In this document: one piece after another, positions 1 to 9,236 of the stretch
Numbering within the stretch: the stretch's first letter is position 1
How the letters are laid out: every line of letters begins with the position of its first letter
Source: Bacteroidia bacterium
Lineage (GTDB): Bacteria; Bacteroidota; Bacteroidia; Chitinophagales; Chitinophagaceae
DNA: 64,000 bases
Assembly (NCBI GenBank): GCA_030426665.1
Contig: JAUHYD010000018.1
Location: forward strand, 32,816-96,815
Direction of reading: 5' to 3'
Notes under the pieces: model-generated
Databases searched by the model: none
Told to the model about the DNA's origin: nothing
Seen by the model: the letters and a program-made list of their open reading frames with translations, nothing else
Translations under genes and position numbers: made by a program

Positions 1-816
1 GTGGAATATGCTTCAAATACACTAATAATGAATGGAGACTCCAGCCTGTTGTTGGAGTTTTCTGACTACTATACTCAATACCGCTACTTTGTTAGTCGGT
101 TAAAAAAGCTGAGCGATGAAAATCCTGTAAAGCCCCGGATAAAAATTCACTGCATTGATTTCGAGCGTATCGACTTTGTAAACGTGCTTTTGCAAGTATT
201 GAGAAGTTACGACAATCAACAAATTCAATCAACAGAGTTATTTAATTACCTAAATAGCATAAGCAGCGAGACTATTACCAGCATTCGGCGGTGTCCGGTT
301 GAAAAACGAAAGTCGCGAAACGGAATCAGGAAGTTGCACGATAAGGCTCGTATAGCTTTCGTCAACGACTCAGCAAAGTTGAAGTTATTGCTTGCTCCCG
401 CAGATTATAATGGCGTTAGCGATATCTTATTTAATACAGCAGGGTTGTCTTATAAACATCGGGAACGCGATATGTATACTGCGCTGTCGGCTATCGGCAC
501 AAACCATTTTGTATGTCTTGTTGGGGCGTTTCATGTTTCGCTCAGAAACAATCAGTCGCTATTGAGTAGATACGTAGAGAGTTTAACTGCGCGGCAGAAC
601 GTGGCAATCATAAACATGATTTGTCCGGAATGCAGTAGTTTCCACTATCCCGGGCTACCAAAAGCTGTCGTAAAAAATGAAAGTAATATTGAATTGATGC
701 AACACGAATATAACAGCACAACAGATAAATTAAGAGTCGTACATTCTTCAAGATTCAGTGAGATAACTCCGGACGACACAAAAGGGCTTAATGTTTACTA
801 TATGTTCTTTTATTAG
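1..816 (+). CDS. Hypothetical protein, probably 5'-truncated by the window edge; weak erythromycin-esterase/ChaN-like resemblance
   Basis: The frame is open from base 1 (GTG) to the TAG at 814-816, giving 271 visible residues. The protein starts abruptly in what looks like the middle of a domain, so the true start is probably upstream of the window. The pattern RERDMYTAL (about residue 154) followed by CLVGAFHVSL (about 173-182) recalls the conserved Arg/His segments of erythromycin-esterase-like or ChaN/TraB-like proteins. No signal peptide or membrane segment is visible in this part. The family suggestion is weak; it could equally be an unrelated cytoplasmic protein. Confidence 0.5.
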   Translation: MEYASNTLIMNGDSSLLLEFSDYYTQYRYFVSRLKKLSDENPVKPRIKIHCIDFERIDFVNVLLQVLRSYDNQQIQSTELFNYLNSISSETITSIRRCPVEKRKSRNGIRKLHDKARIAFVNDSAKLKLLLAPADYNGVSDILFNTAGLSYKHRERDMYTALSAIGTNHFVCLVGAFHVSLRNNQSLLSRYVESLTARQNVAIINMICPECSSFHYPGLPKAVVKNESNIELMQHEYNSTTDKLRVVHSSRFSEITPDDTKGLNVYYMFFY

Positions 817-967
817 TTTGGCTTTAAGTAGCATTAGTTGTGTTGCTATCATAGAAAATTTGACTTTGTCTTGTATTGTTATGAGTTGAATCCCGGTTTG
901 CAAAAACCTCGAATCTTTGTTGTTTTGTTGCCCATATTCGTACCTTAGTTGGTTCAAACTGTAGATA

Positions 968-3241
968 ATGGCACAACTAATAAGAAAGGAAGACGCACTT
1001 GAATACCATGCGAATGGCAGGCCGGGAAAAATAGAGGTTGTTCCCACTAAGGAAACGAAAACCCAGAGAGATTTGGCACTTGCCTATTCTCCCGGCGTTG
1101 CAGACCCATGTATGGAAATACATGCCAACGTTGAGGACGTATATAAGTATACCGCAAAAGGAAACTTGGTAGCTGTAATCAGCAATGGAACGGCTGTCTT
1201 GGGCTTGGGGGACATTGGCCCTGAAGCATCTAAACCGGTGATGGAAGGGAAAGGGCTGCTATTCAAAATATACGCAGATATTGATGTGTTTGATATAGAA
1301 TTGAATGTACATGATGTAGATGAGTTTGTGAAAGTTGTAAAGGCAATGGAGCCTACATTCGGCGGTATAAATCTGGAAGACATTAAATCGCCCGAATGTT
1401 TTGAGATTGAACGTCGGCTCAAAGAAGAACTGTCTATACCTGTCATGCATGATGACCAACATGGTACTGCGATAATTTCAGGTGCTGCCTTGCTGAATGC
1501 ATTGGAGCTGGTAGGAAAGAAAATAGACGAAGTGAAGCTGGTAGTGAGCGGAGCGGGAGCTTCAGCTATCTCATGTTGCAAAATTTATAAGAGCCTGGGT
1601 GTAAACCCCAGGAACATTTTGATGTTTGACACAAAGGGTTTAATTGTTAGTAGTCGTACAGATCTGGACGACAACAAGCGACCTTTTGCTCAGGATTGCG
1701 AACAAGTGTCGCTGGAAGAGGCAATGAAAGGTGCAGATGTATTTATCGGCCTCTCTAAGGGCGGACTTGTTTCTCAGGATATGGTGAAAGGTATGGCAGA
1801 CAATCCTATAGTTTTTGCGTTGGCAAACCCCACTCCGGAGATTGGTTATGATGATGCAATGGCCGCACGTCCTGATGTAATCATGGCGACAGGTAGAAGC
1901 GACTACCCCAATCAGGTAAACAATGTTTTGGGCTTCCCCTATATTTTCAGGGGGGCATTAGATGTTAGAGCAAGTGGCATCAACGAAGAAATGAAGATAG
2001 CTGCTGTCTATGCCCTGGCTGCGCTCGCGAAAGAGCCGGTGCCGGATATTGTTAATGTGGCTTACAATAATCATCATTTACAATTCGGGTCTAATTATAT
2101 AATCCCCAAGCCTATGGACCCGCGCTTGCTCATAACTGTCTCGACAGCGGTTGCTAAAGCGGCGATGGATAGTGGTGTTGCCCGGAAACCGATTGCGGAC
2201 TGGAGTTTGTATGAGACGGAGCTGATGCGTCGTGCCGGTTCTTACAACAACCTGTTGAAGTTTATCAATAACAGAGCTAAACAGAAACCGAAAAGAGTTG
2301 TATTTACCGAAGCTGAGAATATTAAAATTCTCAAAGCGGCGCAAATTGCCAAAGATGACGGTGTGGCTACTCCGATACTAATTGGCAAACGAGCTAAAAT
2401 TGAAGCAATAATCAAAGAATACGGTCTGCACCTTACGGATGTGGATATCATAGACCCTATGAGCGATGAGTCTGAAGATATGAGGACGCACTATGGTGAA
2501 CTGTATTTTGAGAAGCGTAAGCGACGCGGCGTCAATCAGTACGAAGCCAAAAAAGCAATGAGGGAACGTACCTATTTCGGTTGTATGATGGTGCAGAATG
2601 GAGATGCCGATGCCATGATATCCGGGCTTACCCGACAATATCCCGATACAATAAGACCGGCACTGGAGATAATAGGCATGGAAGAAGGGGTGCGAAAAGT
2701 TGCAGGAATGTATATAATGCTTACAAAGCGCGGTCCGCTGTTTTTTGCAGATACTACCCTGAATTTTAACCCAACAGAAGAAGAGCTGATAGACATAACT
2801 ATGCTGACTGCAGATATGGTTAGTAGTTTTAATATTAAGCCTCGTATTGCGCTGCTGTCATATTCCAACTTTGGAAGCAGTCCGTCTCCTGAAGCAACTA
2901 TTGTCCGGAATGCGGTAGCACGTATAAAAGAAAATCATCCGGATATGATAATTGATGGAGAGGTACAGGCAGGTGTCGCATTCAACAAAGACCTGTTGAA
3001 GGAAAATTATCCTTTCTCCGATCTTGTCAATGAATCTCCGAATGTGCTAATATTCCCTAATCTTGCAGCGGGCAATATTGCCTACCATTTGCTACAGGAG
3101 GTAGGAGGCGCAGAAGCTGTCGGTCCTATATTACTCGGGCTTCGCAAACCTGTATATGTACTTCAATTAGGCAGTACTGTTCGCCAGATAGTCAATATGA
3201 TAGCTCTGTCTGTTGTGGAGGCGCAGGTGAAAGAAGGGTAG
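968..3241 (+). CDS. maeB: NADP-dependent malic enzyme with C-terminal phosphotransacetylase-like domain
   Basis: The product should decarboxylate malate oxidatively to pyruvate, supplying NADPH. At 757 residues it has the length of MaeB-type enzymes: a malic-enzyme catalytic domain (about 1-420), then a phosphate acetyl/butyryl-transferase-like domain (about 430-755). Visible motifs are YSPGVADPC near residue 40, NGTAVLGLGDIGPEA near 72, HDDQHGTA near 160 and the dinucleotide-binding VVSGAGASA near 192. The C-terminal domain is generally regarded as regulatory (acetyl-CoA sensing) in this family; I infer the same here. The gene stands alone, with no neighbour on its strand closer than about 150 bp. 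Confidence 0.95.
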   Translation: MAQLIRKEDALEYHANGRPGKIEVVPTKETKTQRDLALAYSPGVADPCMEIHANVEDVYKYTAKGNLVAVISNGTAVLGLGDIGPEASKPVMEGKGLLFKIYADIDVFDIELNVHDVDEFVKVVKAMEPTFGGINLEDIKSPECFEIERRLKEELSIPVMHDDQHGTAIISGAALLNALELVGKKIDEVKLVVSGAGASAISCCKIYKSLGVNPRNILMFDTKGLIVSSRTDLDDNKRPFAQDCEQVSLEEAMKGADVFIGLSKGGLVSQDMVKGMADNPIVFALANPTPEIGYDDAMAARPDVIMATGRSDYPNQVNNVLGFPYIFRGALDVRASGINEEMKIAAVYALAALAKEPVPDIVNVAYNNHHLQFGSNYIIPKPMDPRLLITVSTAVAKAAMDSGVARKPIADWSLYETELMRRAGSYNNLLKFINNRAKQKPKRVVFTEAENIKILKAAQIAKDDGVATPILIGKRAKIEAIIKEYGLHLTDVDIIDPMSDESEDMRTHYGELYFEKRKRRGVNQYEAKKAMRERTYFGCMMVQNGDADAMISGLTRQYPDTIRPALEIIGMEEGVRKVAGMYIMLTKRGPLFFADTTLNFNPTEEELIDITMLTADMVSSFNIKPRIALLSYSNFGSSPSPEATIVRNAVARIKENHPDMIIDGEVQAGVAFNKDLLKENYPFSDLVNESPNVLIFPNLAAGNIAYHLLQEVGGAEAVGPILLGLRKPVYVLQLGSTVRQIVNMIALSVVEAQVKEG

Positions 3242-3500
3242 GGCTCGTATTGAGATTTAGTGGAAGATGGTTCTTATGAACATGTGCATATTGTTTTTTG
3301 TTTGGTTTGATGTTGGTGGTAGTTACAACAATAAAATGTGTACCATCGTACATATATAAAACACTACAAGTTACAAATACCCATATTTGCAACTTCCAAT
3401 GATAGTTGTAGATTTGTTGTAAATATTATTCAGTCAATCCGCCCTGTTGACATCCTTTTATGTTACATTGCAGATTGCGGGTTTTAAAAAAAATGCATTA

Positions 3501-3866
3501 ATGAAAAACTTTTTTGTTGGCTTGATTATCGGCGTTGTTATTTGTGGAATTATTGGGTTTGTTATGCACCCCAAAGTAAAGAAGGCGGGATATGATGAGG
3601 GGTATAAGACCGGTACTGAAGAAGGGATGGCACAGGGTACAAAGCAAGGTATTGCCGAAGGTATTGAGCGACTGAAAGCAGAGCAACAGCATACTCAGGA
3701 TAGTATCGCTTTGGTTCGCGAACGTATTGAGGCTGAACGTAGAGCAGCAGCCCGCCGTCGCTACAAGAAGCCCGAGCCCGTGCAAAACTGGCATGTGGTA
3801 AACGGGAAAATTGGTGAGCCGATTCTGAATGAACCTGAAAAGAAAGAAGAACCGCAGTACAACTAG
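3501..3866 (+). CDS. Small membrane-anchored coiled-coil protein, unknown function
   Basis: A protein of about 121 residues starts at the ATG at 3501; the frame is open further upstream, but that extension (from 3447) does not look like protein. Residues about 3-22 form one hydrophobic membrane segment rich in Ile, Val and Gly. A charged region follows with repeated small-residue/Glu-Gly steps (EEGMAQGTKQGIAEGIE) and then a probable coiled coil rich in Glu, Arg and Ala (about 50-95). The tail is Pro/Glu-rich. It resembles small single-pass scaffold or YtxH-like proteins in general shape only. No family was recognised. A strong terminator follows at 3895. Confidence 0.6.
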   Translation: MKNFFVGLIIGVVICGIIGFVMHPKVKKAGYDEGYKTGTEEGMAQGTKQGIAEGIERLKAEQQHTQDSIALVRERIEAERRAAARRRYKKPEPVQNWHVVNGKIGEPILNEPEKKEEPQYN

Positions 3867-3894
3867 CAGGTTCTGGTTAAACTTCACAAAACTG

Positions 3895-3932
3895 AAAGAG
3901 GGTGTTCCAAAAATTTATGGAACACCCTCTTT
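3895..3932. terminator. Bidirectional intrinsic terminator between convergent genes
   Basis: A perfect 15-bp inverted repeat (3895-3909 with 3918-3932) surrounds an 8-nt loop. The arms begin AAAGAGGGTG and end CACCCTCTTT, so the flanking A and T tracts supply a U-run in either direction. It sits between the coiled-coil gene and the convergent general-stress-like gene. Confidence 0.85.
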
Positions 3933-3998
3933 ACGTATGTTATTCGATAGAACTGGACAATCTTTTATCGTCTGGTAAACCTGTGTTGCTTCCGGCGA

Positions 3999-4493
3999 CT
4001 ATAATGCAGCCATGTTCTTTTCCAGCCCACCATCGTTTAGGATGGTATGTGCAGTGCTCACCATTTCTTCACTGTCCTTTGCGATAAGTAAAAATTTGCC
4101 TTCTTCTAACGCATCCTGATATTTCTTTTTGAATTCGTCCTTTACGCCAATTGTTGTCAGTACAGAAGCAATACCACCGCCCATTAGGCCAAAGTCGAAA
4201 CCGCCTATACCCCCAATAACGGCACCGGCACCATAAAGAAAGCCAACACCCGGAATGGCAAATAGCCCCAATCCTGTTAATACCCCCAAAGCGGTACCTA
4301 CGGCAGTAGTAGCAGCCAATTCAGCCATCTTTACAGGGTTTTCTGCTATGAGGTGCAACTCTTCATCTACAACTTCAGTCCCCGTTTTGCCGATAATGCT
4401 TAAGTTGTCGATAGGGTAATTTTTCTCTTTAAGTTTCTGAACAGCACTTACGGCCTGTTCGTGGTCATCAAATATTCCAATTAGTAATTTCAT
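3999..4493 (-). CDS. General stress protein 17M-like (YflT-type) protein with glycine-rich membrane-like centre
   Basis: The chosen start is the ATG at 4493 (MKLLIGIFDDHEQAV); the frame extends 14 codons further upstream to 4535, but family proteins begin at the ferredoxin-like strand. An N-terminal alpha/beta module (about 1-60) is followed by a Gly/Ala-rich central segment (about 70-115) resembling glycine-zipper hydrophobic stretches. A second alpha/beta module (FLLIAKDSEE) follows. This pattern matches the heat/general stress YflT/DUF1269-like proteins. The role is probably stress- or envelope-related; no direct evidence. It is followed by the perfect terminator at 3895-3932. Confidence 0.7.
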   Translation of the reverse strand: MKLLIGIFDDHEQAVSAVQKLKEKNYPIDNLSIIGKTGTEVVDEELHLIAENPVKMAELAATTAVGTALGVLTGLGLFAIPGVGFLYGAGAVIGGIGGFDFGLMGGGIASVLTTIGVKDEFKKKYQDALEEGKFLLIAKDSEEMVSTAHTILNDGGLEKNMAAL

Positions 4494-4576
4494 TGCTGAT
4501 GTTTTATTTGTTATGTATATAGATTTCCCGTTCACAACGGCAAAGGTCGTGATGCGTTTTTAGATGTGCTTTTTGA

Positions 4577-4837
4577 TTACTCGTCTGTACCGCCCGATAG
4601 TGGAAAGTTGGTATCGAGGTGCTCTCTTTCTGTAAAGTCGCCATCTTCCTCATTCGCATCGTCATCGGGAAAAATCTCCAGGTCTTCATCTTGAGCAGCC
4701 CCGGAAAGAGGAAAGTTTGTATCTATTTTTTCGAGTGCATGATCAATTTTTTCCGAAATTTCTTCTATCCAGGATTCATGATGTTCCGGTTGTTCATTTG
4801 AATTCTGCTCCTTCTTTGGTTCTTCATTCTGGTTCAT
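4577..4837 (-). CDS. Small highly acidic protein with a duplicated DTNFPLSG motif
   Basis: The 86-residue product is dominated by Glu, Asp and Asn and has no hydrophobic segment. The octapeptide DTNFPLSG occurs twice, near residues 39-46 and 74-81, separated by a very acidic linker (DDDANEEDGD). It lies upstream of, and in the same direction as, the general-stress-like gene 84 bp away, so the two may be co-transcribed. The repeated motif looks like a short linear binding motif in an otherwise disordered protein. I do not recognise the family. Confidence 0.6.
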   Translation of the reverse strand: MNQNEEPKKEQNSNEQPEHHESWIEEISEKIDHALEKIDTNFPLSGAAQDEDLEIFPDDDANEEDGDFTEREHLDTNFPLSGGTDE

Positions 4838-5093
4838 GATTTATTTTTTTAAGTGAACAATTACTTAATTTCAAGACTGAAAGAGGGAAAAAGAAAGTTT
4901 TGTGTCTTAAACTTTCTATGTGTACAGATGTGCAGATTTCTACTTAAGAGGGGATATTAAATCAGGGTAGAAATCGTAGCTAATGCATATCTCTTTTTTA
5001 TCCCTTTTCAATAATCAAAGTTACCAATTATACAGTTAAGGGATTTGTAATATTGGGAAAAAAGGCATTTTCGATACCTAACTCAATTCGTCG

Positions 5094-5102
5094 TAACTTT
5101 GC
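5094..5102 (+). promoter_or_regulatory. Putative Bacteroidota -7 promoter element (TAACTTTGC)
   Basis: TAACTTTGC matches the TAnnTTTG -7 consensus of the Bacteroidota primary sigma factor. It lies 24 nt upstream of the GTG at 5127 and could drive the TonB-receptor cluster. Confidence 0.5.
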
Positions 5103-5126
5103 AATCTGGTTTGTTCAAAGTATTAA

Positions 5127-5459
5127 GTGGTGGTAAAGCAACCGATAAAAGTTGTTGGCTTATTGTTGTTTATAGTATTCCTGGCAGGGATAATGCCCAA
5201 GGAATACATACATGATGCGCTTTTTGACCATGTTGACGATGTACATCCTGTATACGCCAAGGGGGAAATAGTTATTACCAAGAAACACAACCACTGCTCC
5301 TTTTTGAGCTTTGAGTTTGCTCCTTTTGTTACGCCACAGCCATATTATTTTTCACATACCGAGGTGTCTATCTATACGGTATTTGTATTGCCGATATATA
5401 GTTTTCATTACTTTTCGCCCCAGCAGTTTGTACTTTCACGTGGGCCTCCGTTAGCTTAA
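5127..5459 (+). CDS. Small exported His-containing protein upstream of a TonB-dependent receptor
   Basis: The 110-residue ORF has an N-terminal hydrophobic segment (about 8-23) consistent with a signal peptide. It is then His-rich (HDALFDHVDDVHP) with a TKKHNHC motif near residue 53 that could bind a metal, and ends in RGPPLA. It is read from a GTG (5127). From general familiarity, small proteins with this kind of tail precede TonB receptors in Bacteroidota. The function is unknown; metal handling is inferred from the HNHC motif and the downstream genes. The next gene begins 109 bp downstream. Confidence 0.6.
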   Translation: MVVKQPIKVVGLLLFIVFLAGIMPKEYIHDALFDHVDDVHPVYAKGEIVITKKHNHCSFLSFEFAPFVTPQPYYFSHTEVSIYTVFVLPIYSFHYFSPQQFVLSRGPPLA

Positions 5460-5568
5460 TATCTACATGTAATTGTCTTCCTAACCCAAGTGCAAGAGCT
5501 TTCGCTTACTTCAGATATCTGATAAAATCGACTGTTGCTTGTAGTCAGTTTCACGTAAACTATTTCCA

Positions 5569-7887
5569 GTGGCAAAATATAGACTTGCTGCTTTGTTGCT
5601 AGTTGCATTTATGCAACCATATAGCAGCAAGGCACAAAATTGTGATTATATCATTACCGGCATCGTAACGGATGCACAGCTTCATGTTGTGCCGGGTGCC
5701 GTTATTCATGTAGCGTCTGATGCTGCGAAGGGCGATGTGACAGATACGGGTGGAAAGTTTCGGTTGAGTAATGTATGTGAGGGGCATATTGTACTTGTGT
5801 GTGATGCCCTGGGTTATAGTACTGCGACAGCCCACCTGCATGTTACGGGAAATAGCAGTATTGAGTTTAAGCTCAGCTCCGAAAAGAACCAGCTGAACGA
5901 AGTAGTCATAAACGGTGTGAAGATGCAGGATTTGCAAACTGTTTCGCACACAGAGTTGAAGGGGCTGGCGCTACTTCAGTCGAGGGGAAAGTCGTTGGGG
6001 GAAGCGCTGAAACAATTGCCCGGTCTCAATGCAATTCAGACCGGTCCGTCAATTTCTAAACCCGTAATACATGGCTTGCACAGCAATAGGGTGCTCGTTC
6101 TCAACAACGGCGTTCGACAAGAAGGGCAGCAGTGGGGGTCTGAGCATGCGCCGGAGATAGACCCTTTCGTTGCCAATCGGATTACTGTAGTAAAAGGAGC
6201 CGCCAGTGTCCGCTACGGTGCCGATGCTATTGGCGGCGTGGTGTTGCTGGATGCAGATCCGCTGCCGTTGGCGCGAGGAGTATCAGGAGATGTCTATGCT
6301 GTTGCGCAGAGCAACGGTCAGATGGGTACATTGTCAGCGGCATTGCAAGGACGAACAGGAACCAATGGCGTTTCCTGGCGTGTACAAGGGACAGGAAAAC
6401 GTGGAGGCAATTTCCGGACACCGAACTATTTCCTTAAGAACACAGGTATTTCCGAACAGGATTTTTCGGCGTCAGCGGGGTACAACTGGAAGGGAATTGA
6501 CATTGTCGGATTCTTCAGCATGTTTAATACAAAGAATGGCATTTTTGAAGGGTCGCATGCAGGTAATATTACCGACCTTAATGCAGCACTTGGTCGCCCG
6601 AGGCCGGTTTCAGCATCTGTGTTCTCGTATGACATTGCCCGCAGTTACCAGCAAATATATCACGACCTCGCCAAGTTGAAGGCTTCATATCGTTTTGTCA
6701 ATGAAGGTAAGTTGGAGTTAAGCATCGCACGTCAGAAAGACCTCCGCAACGAGTACGACGTGAGCCTACCGTATACTAACAAGGAAGACCTGCTGACAAA
6801 GCCGCAGGTTAGTTTTCAGCTGAAAACCCATAGCGGAGAGTTGGTTTACACCGAACCGTCGCACAAGGGGTTTTCGGGGTTGGTAGGGCTGGCAGGTAAT
6901 ACACAGGGGAACGTGTTTAAGGGCATTAGGTACCTGATACCCAACTTTAGGACATACAGCGGAGGGGCATTCGCTGTAGAGCGTTATGGCTACAACAAGT
7001 TTACATTCGAGGCAGGTTTGCGCTACGACTATCGCTGGCAGCGGGTGTATCAGCGAAATCAGACAACTCTGGAAACCTATCATACCACGCTACAGTTCAA
7101 GAACGCTACCGGTACCGTTGGCGCAACGTTCAGGGCTAACGGCCGACTCTCGTTTACCGGCAATATTGGTACGGCATGGCGCGCACCGGCTGTAAATGAG
7201 TTGTATATTCATGGGGTACACTTCAGTAATGCCAGTTATCAGGACGGCGATTCATCGCTTGCCTCAGAGCGCTCTCTTAATTCCGGATTGACTGTTAAAT
7301 ACAATAGCAAAAAGCTACGTACGACGGTGGATGTGTATTACAACAGTATCGGCAATTATATTTATCAGGTGCCTCAGTTGCAGCTTGTAACCCTGCTGAG
7401 TGGAACATTTCCATCTTTTCAGTTTACTCAGAACAATGTTGCAATACGCGGGACTGACTTATCTGTCCAATATGACTTCGTAAAGCACTTTACTTTGCAA
7501 TCGAGAGTCACCATTGTAAGGGGGTGGAACATAGACAGGAAAGAATGGCTGATATACATGCCGGCAGACCGATATGAAAATGGTATTGTCTACAGTCTGC
7601 ATGCATGGAAGTTTATGCAGGAGCCATATATCTCCGTTGAGAATGTAAGCGTGCTGCGACAAACTAGAGTTGTTCCGAACAGCGATTATGTCGCTCCTCC
7701 TGCCGGCTATTCAATATTTAATGCCAGTGCCGGTTTTACAACCTTAGTACGCGCAAATACGCTTCGGTTTGACTTTACGGTAAGTAACCTGCTCAATACT
7801 GCATATCGAGATTACCTGGACAATTACAGATATTATGCCGATAATATCGGTATTAATTTTATAATAAAAGCGAAGTATTCTTTTTAA
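5569..7887 (+). CDS. TonB-dependent outer-membrane receptor with carboxypeptidase-regulatory-like N-terminal domain
   Basis: The 772-residue receptor imports a ligand across the outer membrane using TonB energy. Residues 1-22 form a signal peptide, about 26-110 a carboxypeptidase-D regulatory-like domain (GIVTDAQLHVVPGAVIHV), about 115-230 the plug (LPGLNAIQTGP, then GLHSNRVLVLNNGVRQEG), and the rest a 22-strand-type barrel ending in an aromatic residue (KAKYSF). The start is a GTG at 5569. The plug signature and flanking genes resemble Bacteroidota receptors that I associate with metal or metallophore uptake; the substrate is inferred, not shown. A lipoprotein gene follows after 23 bp, so the two probably form an operon. 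Confidence 0.9.
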   Translation: MAKYRLAALLLVAFMQPYSSKAQNCDYIITGIVTDAQLHVVPGAVIHVASDAAKGDVTDTGGKFRLSNVCEGHIVLVCDALGYSTATAHLHVTGNSSIEFKLSSEKNQLNEVVINGVKMQDLQTVSHTELKGLALLQSRGKSLGEALKQLPGLNAIQTGPSISKPVIHGLHSNRVLVLNNGVRQEGQQWGSEHAPEIDPFVANRITVVKGAASVRYGADAIGGVVLLDADPLPLARGVSGDVYAVAQSNGQMGTLSAALQGRTGTNGVSWRVQGTGKRGGNFRTPNYFLKNTGISEQDFSASAGYNWKGIDIVGFFSMFNTKNGIFEGSHAGNITDLNAALGRPRPVSASVFSYDIARSYQQIYHDLAKLKASYRFVNEGKLELSIARQKDLRNEYDVSLPYTNKEDLLTKPQVSFQLKTHSGELVYTEPSHKGFSGLVGLAGNTQGNVFKGIRYLIPNFRTYSGGAFAVERYGYNKFTFEAGLRYDYRWQRVYQRNQTTLETYHTTLQFKNATGTVGATFRANGRLSFTGNIGTAWRAPAVNELYIHGVHFSNASYQDGDSSLASERSLNSGLTVKYNSKKLRTTVDVYYNSIGNYIYQVPQLQLVTLLSGTFPSFQFTQNNVAIRGTDLSVQYDFVKHFTLQSRVTIVRGWNIDRKEWLIYMPADRYENGIVYSLHAWKFMQEPYISVENVSVLRQTRVVPNSDYVAPPAGYSIFNASAGFTTLVRANTLRFDFTVSNLLNTAYRDYLDNYRYYADNIGINFIIKAKYSF

Positions 7888-7910
7888 TCAAAAATCTTAA
7901 TCAATAGAAA

Positions 7911-8477
7911 ATGAACAATAGATCAATAATATATTTAGGCGCAATCGCCCTTTTGACAACATGGACAGCATGTAATAAAGATGAACAAACGGTCGCTCCG
8001 CCTGATCCGGAAAATGAAATAATAACTACTGTAAAGCTGACGGCAGTAAATACCGCTAACTCCGCAGATGTGGTAACCGCCCAATGGAAAGACCTGACAC
8101 CGACAGATGGCAATCCCGACACTTCCCTGGCTCACCTCGTCCTCAGTAAGGATGCTGTGTACAACGTGACAGTATCATTCCTCGACGAAACCAAGACCCC
8201 TGCAGATGATGTGTCTACAGAGATAAATGAACGTTCAAACTACCATTTGATTTGTTATGAACCTGCTTCAGGCCTAAACCTAACAGTACAGCGTACAGAC
8301 TACGACAATAATACCCCTAAACTGGAACTGGGGCTACATAGTGACTTTACTACGGGAGCAGCAAGTGCCGGCAATCTGCAGGTGTCGCTACACCACCAAC
8401 CAAGCGGTAAAAACGGCACCGACTGCAGCATAGGCTCTACGGATGCAGAGGTGAACTTTTCTGTAGATGTGCAGTAA
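7911..8477 (+). CDS. Lipoprotein partner of the TonB-dependent receptor
   Basis: The 188-residue protein has a lipoprotein signal peptide with the lipobox-like TTWTAC at residues 16-21. It then has a beta-rich domain and a late segment with LHHQPSGKNGTDC, which could coordinate a metal. It lies 23 bp after the TonB receptor and probably serves as its surface- or periplasm-exposed partner. I recall similar lipoproteins paired with such receptors in Bacteroidota, but I do not recognise a named family. An intrinsic terminator lies at 8561-8590. Confidence 0.7.
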   Translation: MNNRSIIYLGAIALLTTWTACNKDEQTVAPPDPENEIITTVKLTAVNTANSADVVTAQWKDLTPTDGNPDTSLAHLVLSKDAVYNVTVSFLDETKTPADDVSTEINERSNYHLICYEPASGLNLTVQRTDYDNNTPKLELGLHSDFTTGAASAGNLQVSLHHQPSGKNGTDCSIGSTDAEVNFSVDVQ

Positions 8478-8560
8478 TTGTGTTTCTGTTTAGAGAACAA
8501 CAAACTAAGGCAATGAAAGTCTGTATCGTTAAATGTTTTCTGTAACAGGAGTTTAATATT

Positions 8561-8590
8561 GGGGCTGTCTTGAAAGAGGCAGCCCTTTTT
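8561..8590 (+). terminator. Intrinsic terminator after the TonB-receptor operon
   Basis: An imperfect hairpin with GGGGCTGTCT on one side and AGGCAGCCC on the other around GAAA is followed by a five-T run. Confidence 0.75.
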
Positions 8591-8634
8591 AATTTCACAG
8601 GAAGCTGGTGTGGAATCAAATTTTGAGCAATCGA

Positions 8635-9045
8635 TTAGTTAAATAGAGCATATGCAACTATCGCGGCTATCGTAAGGAGAAATACGATAAGGTTAAAAGT
8701 TAAATCCCATCTTCTTTTGGGTATGGTATGTTCCGGATATACAATAGCCCATTTTCCTGAGTTGGCGAAATCTAACATCATTCGGGGTGTAACGGGGATA
8801 CGGGTAACTCTTTCGTTCGGTGGCCTGAAGAAATATCCACCCAAGCCTGGTGAGCCTTCTTCGTCGGTATGAAAGTACCACAAGTAGCTTGTCATATCTA
8901 CGTTGAACCTGCTTGCATAAAGCTCCATCAGATCTTCGAAGTCATCGCCAATTAGTCCAATTTCATAAATATCGTCATCAATAGCAATGTTTGTTTCTCC
9001 GGAAAATTCTTCGATAACTTTTAGGATGTCTTCAGCCGAATACAT
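8635..9045 (-). CDS. DUF1493-like (acyl-carrier-like fold) protein with C-terminal membrane anchor
   Basis: The 136-residue product carries the DUF1493 pattern: an acidic first part (DDDIYEIGLIGDD), then ELYASRFNVDMTSY and a YFH segment. The C-terminus has a basic patch (PKRRWD) followed by a hydrophobic helix (about 113-133), predicting a tail-anchored or single-pass protein. The DUF1493 fold is related to acyl-carrier-like helical proteins, but no phosphopantetheine Ser context is evident. A second protein of the same pattern is encoded in the RHS debris at 48283. Its role is unknown. Confidence 0.7.
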   Translation of the reverse strand: MYSAEDILKVIEEFSGETNIAIDDDIYEIGLIGDDFEDLMELYASRFNVDMTSYLWYFHTDEEGSPGLGGYFFRPPNERVTRIPVTPRMMLDFANSGKWAIVYPEHTIPKRRWDLTFNLIVFLLTIAAIVAYALFN

Positions 9046-9236
9046 AATGCAAAAGGTGAGATTAACTTGTCTTATAAAATTAGTGCTTTTCTCTACTTGT
9101 TAATTTCTGTCGACGATTCAAAATGGTTTTAGTGGGCAAAATGCCTCGGTTTTTTGTTCTTTCAAGAGTGAGATTGAAAACTGCATATCAAATATTGCCT
9201 CAACTGTTTTTGTTGCTGCTGTTTAGGTATCAACTT

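Noticed and set aside
1084..1581. Minus-strand frame of 165 codons inside maeB
   Set aside because: It lies entirely within a well-conserved gene and shows no family motif.
6206..6679. Overlapping plus-strand frame of 157 codons within the TonB receptor
   Set aside because: It is a frame shadow; the receptor frame is continuous and conserved across it.
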